Source: UMGS882 sp045598975
GTDB lineage: Bacteria; Bacillota; Clostridia; Oscillospirales; CAG-382
Length of the DNA: 64,000 bases
Assembly (NCBI GenBank): GCA_045598975.1
Contig: JAZRVE010000062.1
Coordinates: forward strand, 19,615 to 83,614
Direction of reading: 5' to 3'
Shown here: piece after piece, positions 6,462 through 15,804 of the stretch
How the letters are laid out: every line of letters begins with the position of its first letter
How positions within the stretch are numbered: position 1 is the stretch's first letter
The notes under the pieces: generated by a model
The model's input: only the letters and a program-made list of their open reading frames with translations
What the model was told of the DNA's origin: nothing
Databases searched by the model: none
Program-made: the position numbers and the translations under genes

Positions 6462-9233
6462 ATGAAAAGATGGCTTTCGGTGTGCCTTGCTTTGCTGTTT
6501 GTTCTTGCGCCCGCCGTTCCCGCGGCGGAGACAGAAGCGATTGCGGAAGCAACGGCGGCAGAAAATGCCGTGCGAACGGGATACAGTGTGACGTATCCGC
6601 TTTCGGACGGACTCACCTTGACACGGAATATCTGTGAATCGCCGTCGGACGGCCCCGAACGTACCTATCTTTTGGAATATACGCCCGGTGCCGGAACGCA
6701 ATTGTCTTTTGTGACGGGCGAAAAACTCAGGAAGCCCGCGACGATCGCCTCTCTTGCGGCGGTGAATTTTCCCGACAGACGCTTTGTCGCCGGCATCAAC
6801 GCCGATTTCTTCAATATGTCCACCGGTGTGCCGGAATCGGCGCTTGTCATTGACGGAAGGCTCTATACGAGCGACCGCGGCGGATATTGCCTTGTCAAAA
6901 AGGCGGACGGTACATACGAATTTGCAAAGCCGCAGATAAGCCTTGTCCTGACCGATGAAAAGGAAACGGCGTATACCGTTCTTTCGCTCAATAAAGAATT
7001 CACGCAGTACGGACTGTACCTGTATGACTCGAATTTTGCCGTTTATACCAACGTTTTCACCTCTAACACCACCGCCGTGCTCCGTGCTTACGAGGACGTG
7101 CTTTCGTGGGAGGAGATGTGTGCGCGTTTTCCGGAGACCGTGCAGAGCGTGACGGAAGAATTTGACGCCGAAATGCAGGCACAGCCGCAGACCGAGCCGC
7201 CGACCGAAACGGCTGAGGATGCGCCGGAAGAAGTGCCGGAGATCACCGAAGAAGAGCGCGAGCGCATACGGGAAGAAACGGAACGGAACGTGCAGGCGGA
7301 ACGCGAAAAACGCGTTGCGGCGGCGCTGGAAAAGCAATCGGGCTATACCCGGATCGGGGAAGATTTTTATCTTCTTGCCGAGGTCTGCCCGAGGATCGGT
7401 CAGCCGGAAAAGCTTGTGGTATGCCACGTCAACGCCGACGCCGGAAGCGCCGCGATCCGTGATGGTGCTTATATGCTCTGCGCCGATAATTCCTCTTACG
7501 GATACCTTATCATGGCCATGTACCCGGGTGAGCGTCTGACGCTCGATATCCGTGCGGATGAAGCCTTTGCCGACGTTACCGACGCCGTCGGAACGGGAGC
7601 CGTCATCGTGCACGAGGCAAAGGCGCTCGATGACCGGAACCTTTCGCATTATACCACGCTCCAACCGCGCTCTGCGGTCGGCATCAAGGAAGACGGCACG
7701 CTCGTTTTCTGCGCCGTCGACGGCAGACGGAAGGGTGTCAGTGTGGGCATGAAGATTTTGACGCTCGGTGAATATCTGGTTTCGCTCGGCTGTGTGGAGG
7801 CGGCGAACTTTGACGGCGGCGGCTCGACGGCGGTGCGGGCATTTCTGCCGGCGGGAGATAAGAATACCCTTGTCAATAAGCCGTCCGAGGGGAGTGAACG
7901 CGCCGTTTCGACGGCGGTCGTCTTTACGGATACGCGCAAAAGGAGCGAAACGCCTGCCGCCGCTGACGCCTACTTTTTCGGCGACGCCTACGTGACCTAC
8001 AACGACTGTCCCATAGAGCTCGGTGCATACGCACTGTCCGATGAGAACGGTTTTTCCGTCGCGGAGAATGAGCAGGAGCCCGTGAACGTCTCGCTGTATG
8101 CGGAAGACGGTATCGTGGCGGATAACGTGTACTATCCGCTCGGCGCCGTCGGGTTTATCCCGGTGTACGCGCTTGTCGGGAATGAAAAAGAGGGCAACAC
8201 GGCAACGACGGTCGTTTCTCTTGCCGAGCCGGACAGCATTAACATCACCGTGGGGCAGAACACCATAAAACCGTTTGAATCAACGAGCGTTTCCGTCGGC
8301 TCTCTCTTTTGCGGTCTGCCGGTAGGGGATCTGCCGACGAGCTACCTTTGGCGTATTGCGCCCACCAAAGATGAAGATGATGAAAACAATGAAAACGTGA
8401 CGGAAGAAGACGGACAGACGACCGTTACCCGCGGTGAAACGGGGGACGTCGTCATCGAAAGCGAATACGGCGTTATCCGTGACGGCATTTTTGTGCCGAA
8501 AATTGACGGCGTGACGCTGTCCGTATCGGCGTCACGCGGCGAAAAGAAAGCGGAAGCTCGGATATTTGTCAAGCCGTATCCGTTTGCCGACATGAAAGGG
8601 CATTGGGCGGAAAAAGAGATATTTTCGCTTGCCGAAGCGGGCGTCGTCAACGGGGAACTCGACGAAAACGGGGTGGCGTTCTATCTGCCCGAGCGCACCT
8701 ATTCGCGCCATGAATTTTTCACCATGCTGTGGCGGCTGACGGACATCGGGGACGAGACGGATTTTGCATGGCAGACGGAAGAGATCATACCAGAGCCGAC
8801 GGAAGACGGTGAAGAGACTGTTCCGGAGGAGGAAACGGAGCCGGTACGGCGTTTCACCGATCTTGCGGATGCCGATGAAGTGCCGGATTGGGCATTTGAA
8901 GCGGCGGTGCATCTGTATCAGAACGGGCTTCTCGATGCGGTACTGCATACGGACGGGGAGGGCGCCGTGATACTCGACGGGGATGCGCCCGTCACGCGCG
9001 CCGAGGTCATCGACGTCATGGGGCGTGTCTGCCGCGCGGCACCGGCGGACTACGTAAGCGAGCCGTATGCCGATCTTACGCCGGAACAGGCGGACGATCC
9101 GTTTATTAAAAATGCGCTGTATGCCGGTATTTTCTCCGGGTACGAGGATAAAACACTGCGGCTCGACCGCTTTCTGTCCCGTGCCGAAGCGGCGGCTGTG
9201 TTCGCGAGGCTGTCGGGGGTATTTAAAAAATAA
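6462..9233 (+). CDS. Secreted phosphodiester glycosidase (NAGPA-like) with C-terminal SLH repeats
   Basis: 923 residues. A signal peptide (MKRWLSVCLALLFVLAPAVPAAE) directs export. The catalytic domain spans roughly residues 60-500: GINADFFN near its start and NFDGGGSTA near its end are hallmarks of the phosphodiester glycosidase (NAGPA/DUF2233) family, which removes GlcNAc caps from phosphodiesters or cleaves related glycosidic bonds. A Glu/Arg-rich insertion (about residues 215-300) interrupts it. A beta-rich middle region is followed by three S-layer homology repeats (near residues 705, 805 and 865; for example FADMKGHWAEKEIFSLAEAG), which would hold it to the cell wall. The ATG at 6462 follows AGGAAAGGA; a longer in-frame opening upstream lacks a signal peptide. 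Substrate unknown; a wall glycopolymer is an inference. Confidence 0.82.
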   Translation: MKRWLSVCLALLFVLAPAVPAAETEAIAEATAAENAVRTGYSVTYPLSDGLTLTRNICESPSDGPERTYLLEYTPGAGTQLSFVTGEKLRKPATIASLAAVNFPDRRFVAGINADFFNMSTGVPESALVIDGRLYTSDRGGYCLVKKADGTYEFAKPQISLVLTDEKETAYTVLSLNKEFTQYGLYLYDSNFAVYTNVFTSNTTAVLRAYEDVLSWEEMCARFPETVQSVTEEFDAEMQAQPQTEPPTETAEDAPEEVPEITEEERERIREETERNVQAEREKRVAAALEKQSGYTRIGEDFYLLAEVCPRIGQPEKLVVCHVNADAGSAAIRDGAYMLCADNSSYGYLIMAMYPGERLTLDIRADEAFADVTDAVGTGAVIVHEAKALDDRNLSHYTTLQPRSAVGIKEDGTLVFCAVDGRRKGVSVGMKILTLGEYLVSLGCVEAANFDGGGSTAVRAFLPAGDKNTLVNKPSEGSERAVSTAVVFTDTRKRSETPAAADAYFFGDAYVTYNDCPIELGAYALSDENGFSVAENEQEPVNVSLYAEDGIVADNVYYPLGAVGFIPVYALVGNEKEGNTATTVVSLAEPDSINITVGQNTIKPFESTSVSVGSLFCGLPVGDLPTSYLWRIAPTKDEDDENNENVTEEDGQTTVTRGETGDVVIESEYGVIRDGIFVPKIDGVTLSVSASRGEKKAEARIFVKPYPFADMKGHWAEKEIFSLAEAGVVNGELDENGVAFYLPERTYSRHEFFTMLWRLTDIGDETDFAWQTEEIIPEPTEDGEETVPEEETEPVRRFTDLADADEVPDWAFEAAVHLYQNGLLDAVLHTDGEGAVILDGDAPVTRAEVIDVMGRVCRAAPADYVSEPYADLTPEQADDPFIKNALYAGIFSGYEDKTLRLDRFLSRAEAAAVFARLSGVFKK

Positions 9234-9284
9234 CAGCGGCATTTGTAAAATTTTATCGTTCGGAAAAAAGTTGCGGCTAAACTC

Positions 9285-9313
9285 TTGCCAAAACGCGGGT
9301 TTTGTGCTACAAT
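9285..9313 (+). promoter_or_regulatory. Sigma-A type promoter of lepA-hemW
   Basis: TTGCCA (9285-9290), a 17-base spacer and TACAAT (9308-9313) lie 44 bases upstream of the lepA ATG. Confidence 0.75.
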
Positions 9314-9357
9314 AAACCATCCCTGTACCACATTTTACGGAAAAGGATATTCTGAAT

Positions 9358-11175
9358 ATGTCTGACAGCCCCAAGGATCTCTCACTCATCCGCAATTTCT
9401 GTATCATTGCGCACATCGACCACGGAAAATCGACGCTTGCCGACCGGATATTGGAAAAAACCAACACGGTGGCGCTTCGCGAATCCAAGGATCAGATGCT
9501 CGACGATATGGAGCTCGAACGGGAGCGCGGGATCACCATCAAGGCGCGAGCCGTCAAAATGAATTTTACGCATGAAGGCGTGACGTATGATTTCAATCTC
9601 ATCGACACGCCCGGTCACGTTGACTTTAATTACGAGGTGTCCCGCTCACTCAAAGCCTGTGAGGGGGCGCTTCTTGTCGTGGACGCCACGCAGGGCATCG
9701 AGGCGCAGACGCTTGCCAACGCCTATCTTGCCGTAGATAACGATCTGGAGATCTTGCCCGTCATCAATAAGATCGACCTGCCTTCCGCCGACATCGAGGG
9801 TACCCGCAAGGAGATCGAGGATGTCATCGGTATTCCCGCCGAGGACGCGCCTGCGGTTTCCGCCAAGGCGGGAACCAATATCGAGGAACTGCTCGTGCAG
9901 ATCGTCAAGCAGATTCCGCCGCCGAAGGGCGATGCGGCGTCGCCGCTCAAAGCGCTTATCTTCGATTCCTATTACGATTCTTACCGCGGTGTCGTCGTGT
10001 ATATCCGCGTCTATGACGGCAGGATCAAGGCGGGCGACAGGGTACGCATGATGTCGACCGGCGTCGATTATGAGGTGACGGAGGTCGGTTTTCTCGATCC
10101 GTTCGGACTGCATGCCTGCGGAAGCCTTGACGCGGGCGAGGTCGGCTATTTTACCGCCGCCATCAAAACGGTTGGCGACACGCGGGTAGGTGATACCGTA
10201 ACGGGTGCGGAAAATCCGGTAGAAGCACCGCTTCCCGGCTTCAAGAGAGCGCTCCCCGTCGTGTTCAGCGGCATTTATCCCGCGGACGGCGCCCGCTACG
10301 GCGACCTGCGGGACGCTTTGGAAAAGTTGGCGCTCAACGACGCGGCACTCACCTATGAGCCGGAAACGTCCGTTGCGCTCGGCTTCGGGTTCCGATGCGG
10401 CTTTTTGGGACTCCTCCATATGGAAATTCTCGAAGAACGCCTGGAACGCGAGTTCAATCTCGATCTTATCACCACGGCGCCGAGCGTTATTTATAAAATC
10501 CGGATGCGCTCGGGAGAAGAGTATTATATCGACAACCCGACCAAATTCCCGGTCGGCGACGACGTGGAGACTGTCAGCGAGCCGGTCGTGAAGGCAAACA
10601 TCCTCTGCCCGACGGAATTTGTCGGCGGCATCATGGAGCTGTGCCAGGATCGGCGCGGCGTGTATAAGGATATGACGTATCTTGACGCCGGACGGGCGGA
10701 GCTTCACTATATCCTGCCGCTCAACGAGATCGTGTATGACTTTTTCGATGCCCTCAAATCCAAGAGTAAGGGCTATGCCTCCCTCGACTACGATTTAGAC
10801 GGATATCAGCCGTCGAAGCTTGTCAAGCTGGACATTCTTCTCAACGGAGAAATGGTAGATGCGCTTTCGTTCATCGTCCACACCGACAAGGCGTACGGAC
10901 GGGCACGCAAGATCGTGGAAAAATTAAAGGACAATATCCCGCGACAGTTGTTTGAAATACCCATTCAGGCGGCGATCGGCGGCAAGATCATCGCACGCGA
11001 GACGGTCAAAGCGCTCCGAAAGGACGTGCTTGCCAAGTGCTACGGCGGCGATATCACCCGTAAGAAGAAACTGCTTGAAAAGCAGAAGGAAGGCAAAAAG
11101 CGTATGCGCTCGCTCGGCAGTGTCGAAGTGCCGCAGGAGGCGTTTATGGCTGTGCTCAAATTTGACGAAGAATAG
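9358..11175 (+). CDS. lepA: Elongation factor 4 (LepA), ribosome back-translocating GTPase
   Basis: LepA (605 residues) is a translational GTPase acting on stalled ribosomes and in 30S assembly. The G1 loop is AHIDHGKST (about residues 18-26), switch II is DTPGHVDF and G4 is NKID. The C-terminal domain special to LepA ends with KKLLEKQKEGKKRMRSLG and a typical VPQEAFMAVLKFDEE tail. Full length. It has its own promoter, and hemW follows 14 bases later, the common lepA-hemW arrangement of Bacillota. Confidence 0.97.
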   Translation: MSDSPKDLSLIRNFCIIAHIDHGKSTLADRILEKTNTVALRESKDQMLDDMELERERGITIKARAVKMNFTHEGVTYDFNLIDTPGHVDFNYEVSRSLKACEGALLVVDATQGIEAQTLANAYLAVDNDLEILPVINKIDLPSADIEGTRKEIEDVIGIPAEDAPAVSAKAGTNIEELLVQIVKQIPPPKGDAASPLKALIFDSYYDSYRGVVVYIRVYDGRIKAGDRVRMMSTGVDYEVTEVGFLDPFGLHACGSLDAGEVGYFTAAIKTVGDTRVGDTVTGAENPVEAPLPGFKRALPVVFSGIYPADGARYGDLRDALEKLALNDAALTYEPETSVALGFGFRCGFLGLLHMEILEERLEREFNLDLITTAPSVIYKIRMRSGEEYYIDNPTKFPVGDDVETVSEPVVKANILCPTEFVGGIMELCQDRRGVYKDMTYLDAGRAELHYILPLNEIVYDFFDALKSKSKGYASLDYDLDGYQPSKLVKLDILLNGEMVDALSFIVHTDKAYGRARKIVEKLKDNIPRQLFEIPIQAAIGGKIIARETVKALRKDVLAKCYGGDITRKKKLLEKQKEGKKRMRSLGSVEVPQEAFMAVLKFDEE

Positions 11176-11189
11176 GAAATGGATTCTGT

Positions 11190-12362
11190 ATGAAGACGTT
11201 GGGGTTATATCTGCATATTCCGTTTTGTATGCAGAAGTGCCGCTATTGTGATTTTTATTCCCTTGCCGGGTGCTCGGCTGCCGACAAGGATGCCTACGTG
11301 CAGACGCTTTGCGCGCATATGCGGGAGTATAAATTGCAGGCGAAGAACTATACCGTGATGTCTGTATATCTCGGCGGCGGTACGCCGTCCTTGCTCTCGG
11401 CGGACGAACTGAAAATGCTGATGCGTCATGTTCGCGCATCGTTTCGTCTGCATCCCGATGCCGAGATCACCATGGAGGCGAATCCCGGCACGGTGGACGA
11501 GCAGAAATTGAAAGCCTTTCGTCGGTGCGGCGTCAATCGTATCAGCATCGGCGTGCAGTCCTTTCATGACGAAGACCTTTCGATCAGCGGGAGGATACAT
11601 ACGGCAAAAGAGGGATACGAGGCGATCATCGCCGCCAGAAAAGCCGGCTTTGACAATATCAGTATCGACCTCATGTTCGGGCTTCCCGGGCAGTCGCTCC
11701 AGACCGTGACGGACAACGTCAACACGGCGGCGTCGCTGGAAGTGGATCACGTTTCGCTGTACGGGCTGAAAATCGAAGAGGGGACGCCTTTCTGGTTTGA
11801 CAGAGCGTCGCTGGCTTTTCCCGACGAAGAGACCGAGCGCACCATGTATTATACCGCCTGCGGACTGCTCGAAACATATGGCTATAAGCAGTATGAGATT
11901 TCCAATTTTGCGAAAACCGGTAAAAAATGCCGCCATAATCTCCGGTATTGGAATACCGAGGAATATCTCGGCTTCGGACCGGCGGCGCACTCCTATTTCG
12001 GCGGCAAGCGGTTTTCCTTCAAACGGAACCTGCCGTTGTACCTCGATTCGTTCGATCCGGAAAAAACGGTATCGGAGCCTCTCATCGACGAATATATCGA
12101 CATTCCGTATCCGTCTCGCGTGGCGGAATACGTCATGCTGCGGATGCGCCTCAACGCGGGCGTTGACTGCGAGGCGTTCTATAAGCGCTTCGGACGTCGG
12201 TTCGACGAGATTTATGCCGAACGGCTGAAACCGTTCATAAAAAGCGGGCACGTCGTCAGAACGGCGAAAGGGTACGCCTTTTCACCGGAGGGACGGTACG
12301 TCTCCAATTATATCTTGGCGCGCGTGGTGGATTTTGATTTGGTCGTACCGGGTGCGCAGTAA
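11190..12362 (+). CDS. hemW: Radical SAM family heme chaperone HemW
   Basis: HemW (390 residues) resembles coproporphyrinogen III dehydrogenase but acts as a heme chaperone. The radical SAM cluster motif is CMQKCRYCDF (Cys-x3-Cys-x2-Cys, residues about 13-20), followed by LGGGTPSLL and TMEANPGTV. The C-terminal HemW domain contains SNFAKTGKKCRHNLRYW, a HemW hallmark. Length matches the family. Translation starts at an ATG with AGGAAATGGA upstream. It sits between lepA and a lipoprotein gene (11-base gap). Confidence 0.93.
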   Translation: MKTLGLYLHIPFCMQKCRYCDFYSLAGCSAADKDAYVQTLCAHMREYKLQAKNYTVMSVYLGGGTPSLLSADELKMLMRHVRASFRLHPDAEITMEANPGTVDEQKLKAFRRCGVNRISIGVQSFHDEDLSISGRIHTAKEGYEAIIAARKAGFDNISIDLMFGLPGQSLQTVTDNVNTAASLEVDHVSLYGLKIEEGTPFWFDRASLAFPDEETERTMYYTACGLLETYGYKQYEISNFAKTGKKCRHNLRYWNTEEYLGFGPAAHSYFGGKRFSFKRNLPLYLDSFDPEKTVSEPLIDEYIDIPYPSRVAEYVMLRMRLNAGVDCEAFYKRFGRRFDEIYAERLKPFIKSGHVVRTAKGYAFSPEGRYVSNYILARVVDFDLVVPGAQ

Positions 12363-12373
12363 GGAGAATGCTT

Positions 12374-13042
12374 ATGAAAAAAACGGCTCTGCTTGCCGCG
12401 GTCCTTGTTGTCATGACCTTTGTCTTCGGCGGCTGTAATGCCAAAAAAGAACAGCCGGAGAATGACGGGCATGAGATGCCGGAGGAAACGTCGGCACAGC
12501 AGTCTTTGGAGCAGGCGATGCGGCAGGATAACGTATCGTGTGTCGTCAATCTTGCCTGTCCTTCCTCGTTTGCCGGCTCCGGAACGGTCGGAGCATGGAA
12601 AAAACTGTTTGATACCACGGCACTGCCGAGCGCTTACGATTGCCTGACGTATATGAGCGAAGAAGAGATCGTTTCCGATCTTCTTGACGGCAAGGTGGAT
12701 TTTGCTCTGCTCTCTCCCGATGCGGCGGCGGGATTATACCGCCGGAACGGCGATTTTTCGGCGCTTGCGGGAATGCTTGAATATGCGGATGAGGAAACGG
12801 CGGCGGAAATACTGCCGACGGTTTCCGGGCAGATGCATGAGGTCGTAACGGCGGCGGTTCTCGTTGCCGATCGAGCTGTTGCCGAAAGTAAGCCGGATGC
12901 ATACGCTTACGTGCTTGCCACCGCAAAAAGTACGGACGGCTTTCTGACGGGAGAAGCGTTCCGCTCGGCGTTTGAACTGTATTATGTCGGTTTGTATGCA
13001 TCACAGCCAGGTCTTGTGCCGTCGGGATCGTTTTATGATTGA
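12374..13042 (+). CDS. Lipoprotein, truncated solute-binding-like
   Basis: A 222-residue exported lipoprotein. The signal peptide ends in the lipobox VFGGC (Cys about residue 21), followed by an acidic linker (EQPENDGHEMPEE). The mature part has periplasmic-binding-like segments (SVIVNLACPSS-type strand, a LLDGKVDFALLSPDAAA loop) resembling NMT1/SsuA substrate-binding folds, but it is shorter than usual ABC binding proteins. The ATG at 12374 is chosen over 12368 because AAGGAG then has a 7-base spacing. No transporter genes are adjacent; it is third in the lepA-hemW unit and 39 bases before fhs. Function unknown. Confidence 0.6.
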   Translation: MKKTALLAAVLVVMTFVFGGCNAKKEQPENDGHEMPEETSAQQSLEQAMRQDNVSCVVNLACPSSFAGSGTVGAWKKLFDTTALPSAYDCLTYMSEEEIVSDLLDGKVDFALLSPDAAAGLYRRNGDFSALAGMLEYADEETAAEILPTVSGQMHEVVTAAVLVADRAVAESKPDAYAYVLATAKSTDGFLTGEAFRSAFELYYVGLYASQPGLVPSGSFYD

Positions 13043-13081
13043 CAATTATAATTTTATATAAGAAAGTGCAGGAAAACAATC

Positions 13082-14758
13082 ATGGCTTATCTGACAGACA
13101 TTGAAATCGCACAGAACTGCAAAATGAAGCCCATCACGGAGATCGCCGCCAAAGCACACGTTGACGAGAAGTACCTCGAACAGTACGGACGCTATAAAGC
13201 AAAGGTCGATATGTCTCTTTTGAATGAGACCGACCGCAAGAACGGAAAACTCATCCTTGTTACGGCAATCACGCCGACTCCGGCGGGAGAGGGCAAGACC
13301 ACAACGACCATCGGACTTGCCGACGGACTTGCCCGCATCGGCAAAGACGTCACCGTCGCCCTTCGTGAGCCGTCGCTCGGACCGGTGTTCGGTGTCAAGG
13401 GCGGTGCCGCCGGCGGCGGTTACGCACAGGTCGTCCCGATGGAGGATATCAATCTGCATTTTACCGGTGACTTTCATGCCATCGGTGCCGCCAATAACCT
13501 GCTTGCGGCAATGCTCGACAACCATATCCAGCAGGGCAACGCGCTCGGTATCGACGTGCGTAAGATCACGTGGAAGCGCTGCGTGGATATGAACGACAGA
13601 CAGCTTCGTTTCCTCGTGGACGGTATGGGCGGCAAGGCTAACGGCGTTCCGCGTGAGGACGGCTTCGATATCACGGTGGCTTCCGAGATCATGGCTGTCT
13701 TCTGCCTGGCAAGCTCCATCACCGACTTGAAAGAACGCCTTGCCCGGATCATCGTCGGCTATACCTATGACGACAAGCCCGTCACCGCCGGAGATTTGAA
13801 AGCGGTCGGTGCCATGACCGCCTTGTTAAAGGATGCGCTGAAACCGAATTTGGTACAGACTCTGGAAGGCACCCCCGCCTTTGTACATGGCGGACCGTTT
13901 GCCAATATCGCACACGGGTGCAACTCGGTCATGGCGACGAAGCTGGCGCTCAAAATGGGTGACTACACCGTCACGGAGGCAGGCTTCGGTGCCGACCTCG
14001 GCGCCGAGAAATTCCTCGACATCAAATGCCGCATGGCAGGGCTCACGCCGAGCGCCGTGGTGGTCGTCGCAACGGTGCGCGCACTCAAAATGCACGGCGG
14101 ACTCGATAAGAAATCGCTCGGAACGGAAGATATCGCGGCGCTCGAAAAGGGCATCCCGAACCTCCTCCGTCACCTTTCCAACATCAAGAACGTCTATCAG
14201 CTTCCCTGCGTGGTAGCGGTCAACCGCTTCCCGACGGATACCGATAAGGAGATCGACTTCATCATCGCCAAGTGCCGCGAGCTCGGTGTCAACACCGTTC
14301 TCTCGACGGTCTGGGCGGACGGCGGCAAGGGCGGCGAAGACCTTGCCCGTGAGGTGGTGCGGCTGTGCGAAGAGGAAAAGGGCAACTTTACCTACTCCTA
14401 TGCGCTTGATATGAGCATTGAAGATAAGATCAAAGCTGTTGTCAAAAGAATTTACGGCGGTGACGGCATCACCATCATGCCGAACGCCAAGAAGCAGATC
14501 GAACGGCTGACCGAGCTCGGCTTTGACAAAGTTCCTGTCTGCATCGCCAAGACGCAATACAGCTTTTCCGACGATCCCGCGAAACTCGGCGCACCCGAGC
14601 ATTTCACCGTCACCGTCAAGAACGTCAAGATATCTGCCGGTGCCGGCTTCATCGTCGTGCTGACGGGCGATATCCTCACCATGCCCGGACTTCCCAAGTC
14701 CCCGGCGGCAGAACGGATCGACGTCGATGAAAACGGAAAGATTTCCGGTTTGTTCTGA
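13082..14758 (+). CDS. fhs: Formate-tetrahydrofolate ligase
   Basis: Fhs (558 residues) makes 10-formyl-THF from formate, THF and ATP, feeding purine synthesis or the methyl branch of the Wood-Ljungdahl pathway. The ATP loop is TPAGEGKTTTTIGLADGL, and the family signatures REPSLGPVFGVKGGAAGGG and VVPMEDINLHFTGDFHA are intact. It is full length, with an AGGAAAA site before the ATG. No other one-carbon genes are nearby, and the 39-base upstream gap is too short for a THF riboswitch. A strong bidirectional terminator follows. Confidence 0.97.
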   Translation: MAYLTDIEIAQNCKMKPITEIAAKAHVDEKYLEQYGRYKAKVDMSLLNETDRKNGKLILVTAITPTPAGEGKTTTTIGLADGLARIGKDVTVALREPSLGPVFGVKGGAAGGGYAQVVPMEDINLHFTGDFHAIGAANNLLAAMLDNHIQQGNALGIDVRKITWKRCVDMNDRQLRFLVDGMGGKANGVPREDGFDITVASEIMAVFCLASSITDLKERLARIIVGYTYDDKPVTAGDLKAVGAMTALLKDALKPNLVQTLEGTPAFVHGGPFANIAHGCNSVMATKLALKMGDYTVTEAGFGADLGAEKFLDIKCRMAGLTPSAVVVVATVRALKMHGGLDKKSLGTEDIAALEKGIPNLLRHLSNIKNVYQLPCVVAVNRFPTDTDKEIDFIIAKCRELGVNTVLSTVWADGGKGGEDLAREVVRLCEEEKGNFTYSYALDMSIEDKIKAVVKRIYGGDGITIMPNAKKQIERLTELGFDKVPVCIAKTQYSFSDDPAKLGAPEHFTVTVKNVKISAGAGFIVVLTGDILTMPGLPKSPAAERIDVDENGKISGLF

Positions 14759-14772
14759 TAATAAACAAAACA

Positions 14773-14804
14773 AAAAAGTGTGATGAGAGATCATCACACT
14801 TTTT
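14773..14804. terminator. Bidirectional terminator between fhs and the AraC regulator
   Basis: A 14-bp stem (14773-14786 with 14791-14804, loop GAGA) has A-runs on the left and T-runs on the right, so it works for fhs on the plus strand and for the convergent AraC gene on the minus strand. Confidence 0.9.
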
Positions 14805-14805
14805 G

Positions 14806-15645
14806 TTATCGGGATATGATAAGCGGCGTATGCCGCGAGGGGGATTTGCCGGTCTGTTTTTTGTAGGCGCGGTAGAAAGAGGAATAATCGTGGAATCCGA
14901 CGCGAAAGGCGGCTTCTGCGGCGGGGACACCGGCGGAAAGAAGCTGCTTGGCAGTCGTGATGCGCTTGGTCGTGAGGTAGGTATACAGCGAAATGCCGGT
15001 ATGCTTGCGGAAGGTGTGCGAGAGATAGTATTTGCTGACGAAAAAGTGTTTTGCCGTGCTTTCCAGCGTGATGTCCTCGCCAAGGTGCTCGTTGAGATAA
15101 CCGAGAACGTCCCGCGTGAGGGCGTCTTCGGAAATGGCGGTGTAGGAGGGCTTGACAAGTGACAGATAGACAAGGATCTGCCCGATGACGGAGCGGATCA
15201 TGGGAAGAATGAGCGGATCGGACGCGGGACGGTCGGAAAAGAGCGGCTTGTAGGCAAGCGTTTCAAACTGCTTCACGAGCGGCTCCGAAACGGCTTCCGG
15301 CGGGAAATAGAGCGCCTTTTCGAGCGCCTTCGTTTTGTGCAGGATGGGAAACTCGTCGGAGGTGCCGGAAAGAAACGATTCGGAAAAGCCGATGACGTAG
15401 CGCTCATACGGCGTGTCCTCGTCGGCACGCACATAGTGGTATTCCGTCGGGCGGAACAGAAAGACGGAATGCGGGCAGAGCGGGTATTCGGCGCCTTCGA
15501 CGATGTATTTTCCGTATCCCTGCGCCACGTAAAGCAATTCATAATGGTTGTGGCAATGGCTCGCATAGGCGGCTTTGTCGGGGGATTCGGTCAGACGGTG
15601 GGAAAACGTCACCTGTTCGTAGGCACGTTCAAAGGCAATGTCCAT
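14806..15645 (-). CDS. AraC-family transcriptional regulator, probably of hexuronate genes
   Basis: 279 residues. The N-terminal cupin sensor contains HCHNHYELLYVAQG and LCPHSVFLFRP, a sugar-binding jelly-roll type. The C-terminal part carries two helix-turn-helix units, ending in AAFRVGFHDYSSFYRAYKKQ, the AraC signature. The ATG at 15645 with AAGGAG 7 bases upstream is preferred to an upstream in-frame ATG. It is divergent from uxuA-uxuB across about 160 bases that contain three copies of TTTGCAAT, so it is the likely activator of those genes, responding to a uronate or its breakdown product. The inducer cannot be told from sequence. Confidence 0.85.
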   Translation of the reverse strand: MDIAFERAYEQVTFSHRLTESPDKAAYASHCHNHYELLYVAQGYGKYIVEGAEYPLCPHSVFLFRPTEYHYVRADEDTPYERYVIGFSESFLSGTSDEFPILHKTKALEKALYFPPEAVSEPLVKQFETLAYKPLFSDRPASDPLILPMIRSVIGQILVYLSLVKPSYTAISEDALTRDVLGYLNEHLGEDITLESTAKHFFVSKYYLSHTFRKHTGISLYTYLTTKRITTAKQLLSAGVPAAEAAFRVGFHDYSSFYRAYKKQTGKSPSRHTPLIISR

Positions 15646-15691
15646 GTCATCACTCCTTGTTCTCTTTCCATCATAACACACATGAGCAATT

Positions 15692-15720
15692 TTTGCAATA
15701 TAATTTGCAATATTTGCAAT
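15692..15720. promoter_or_regulatory. Three direct TTTGCAAT repeats, candidate AraC operator
   Basis: TTTGCAAT occurs at 15692-15699, 15704-15711 and 15713-15720, immediately upstream of and touching the uxuA -35 box. Direct repeats next to a -35 are typical for AraC-type activators; the divergent regulator is the obvious candidate. Confidence 0.55.
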
Positions 15721-15747
15721 TGCTTATCGGCGAAAATTCTTTATAAT
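15720..15747 (+). promoter_or_regulatory. Promoter of uxuA-uxuB
   Basis: TTGCTT (15720-15725), a 16-base spacer and TATAAT (15742-15747). The -10 is consensus and the -35 is weaker, which fits an activator-dependent promoter. Confidence 0.65.
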
Positions 15748-15804
15748 GGAGATGAAAAGAATAATACAGAATCAGAATCGTTTTGCAGAAAGAGTGGATC
15801 AATC

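Noticed and set aside
7162..7752. Arg/Pro-rich open frames overlapping the SLH glycosidase gene
   Set aside because: They are in alternate frames of a well-supported gene, with composition typical of out-of-frame reading.
13043..13081. THF riboswitch upstream of fhs
   Set aside because: Only 39 bases separate the lipoprotein stop from the fhs start, too short for the element.
15337..15804. Long N-terminal extension of uxuA
   Set aside because: It runs antisense through the AraC gene and the promoter region; the family start matches the ATG at 15805.
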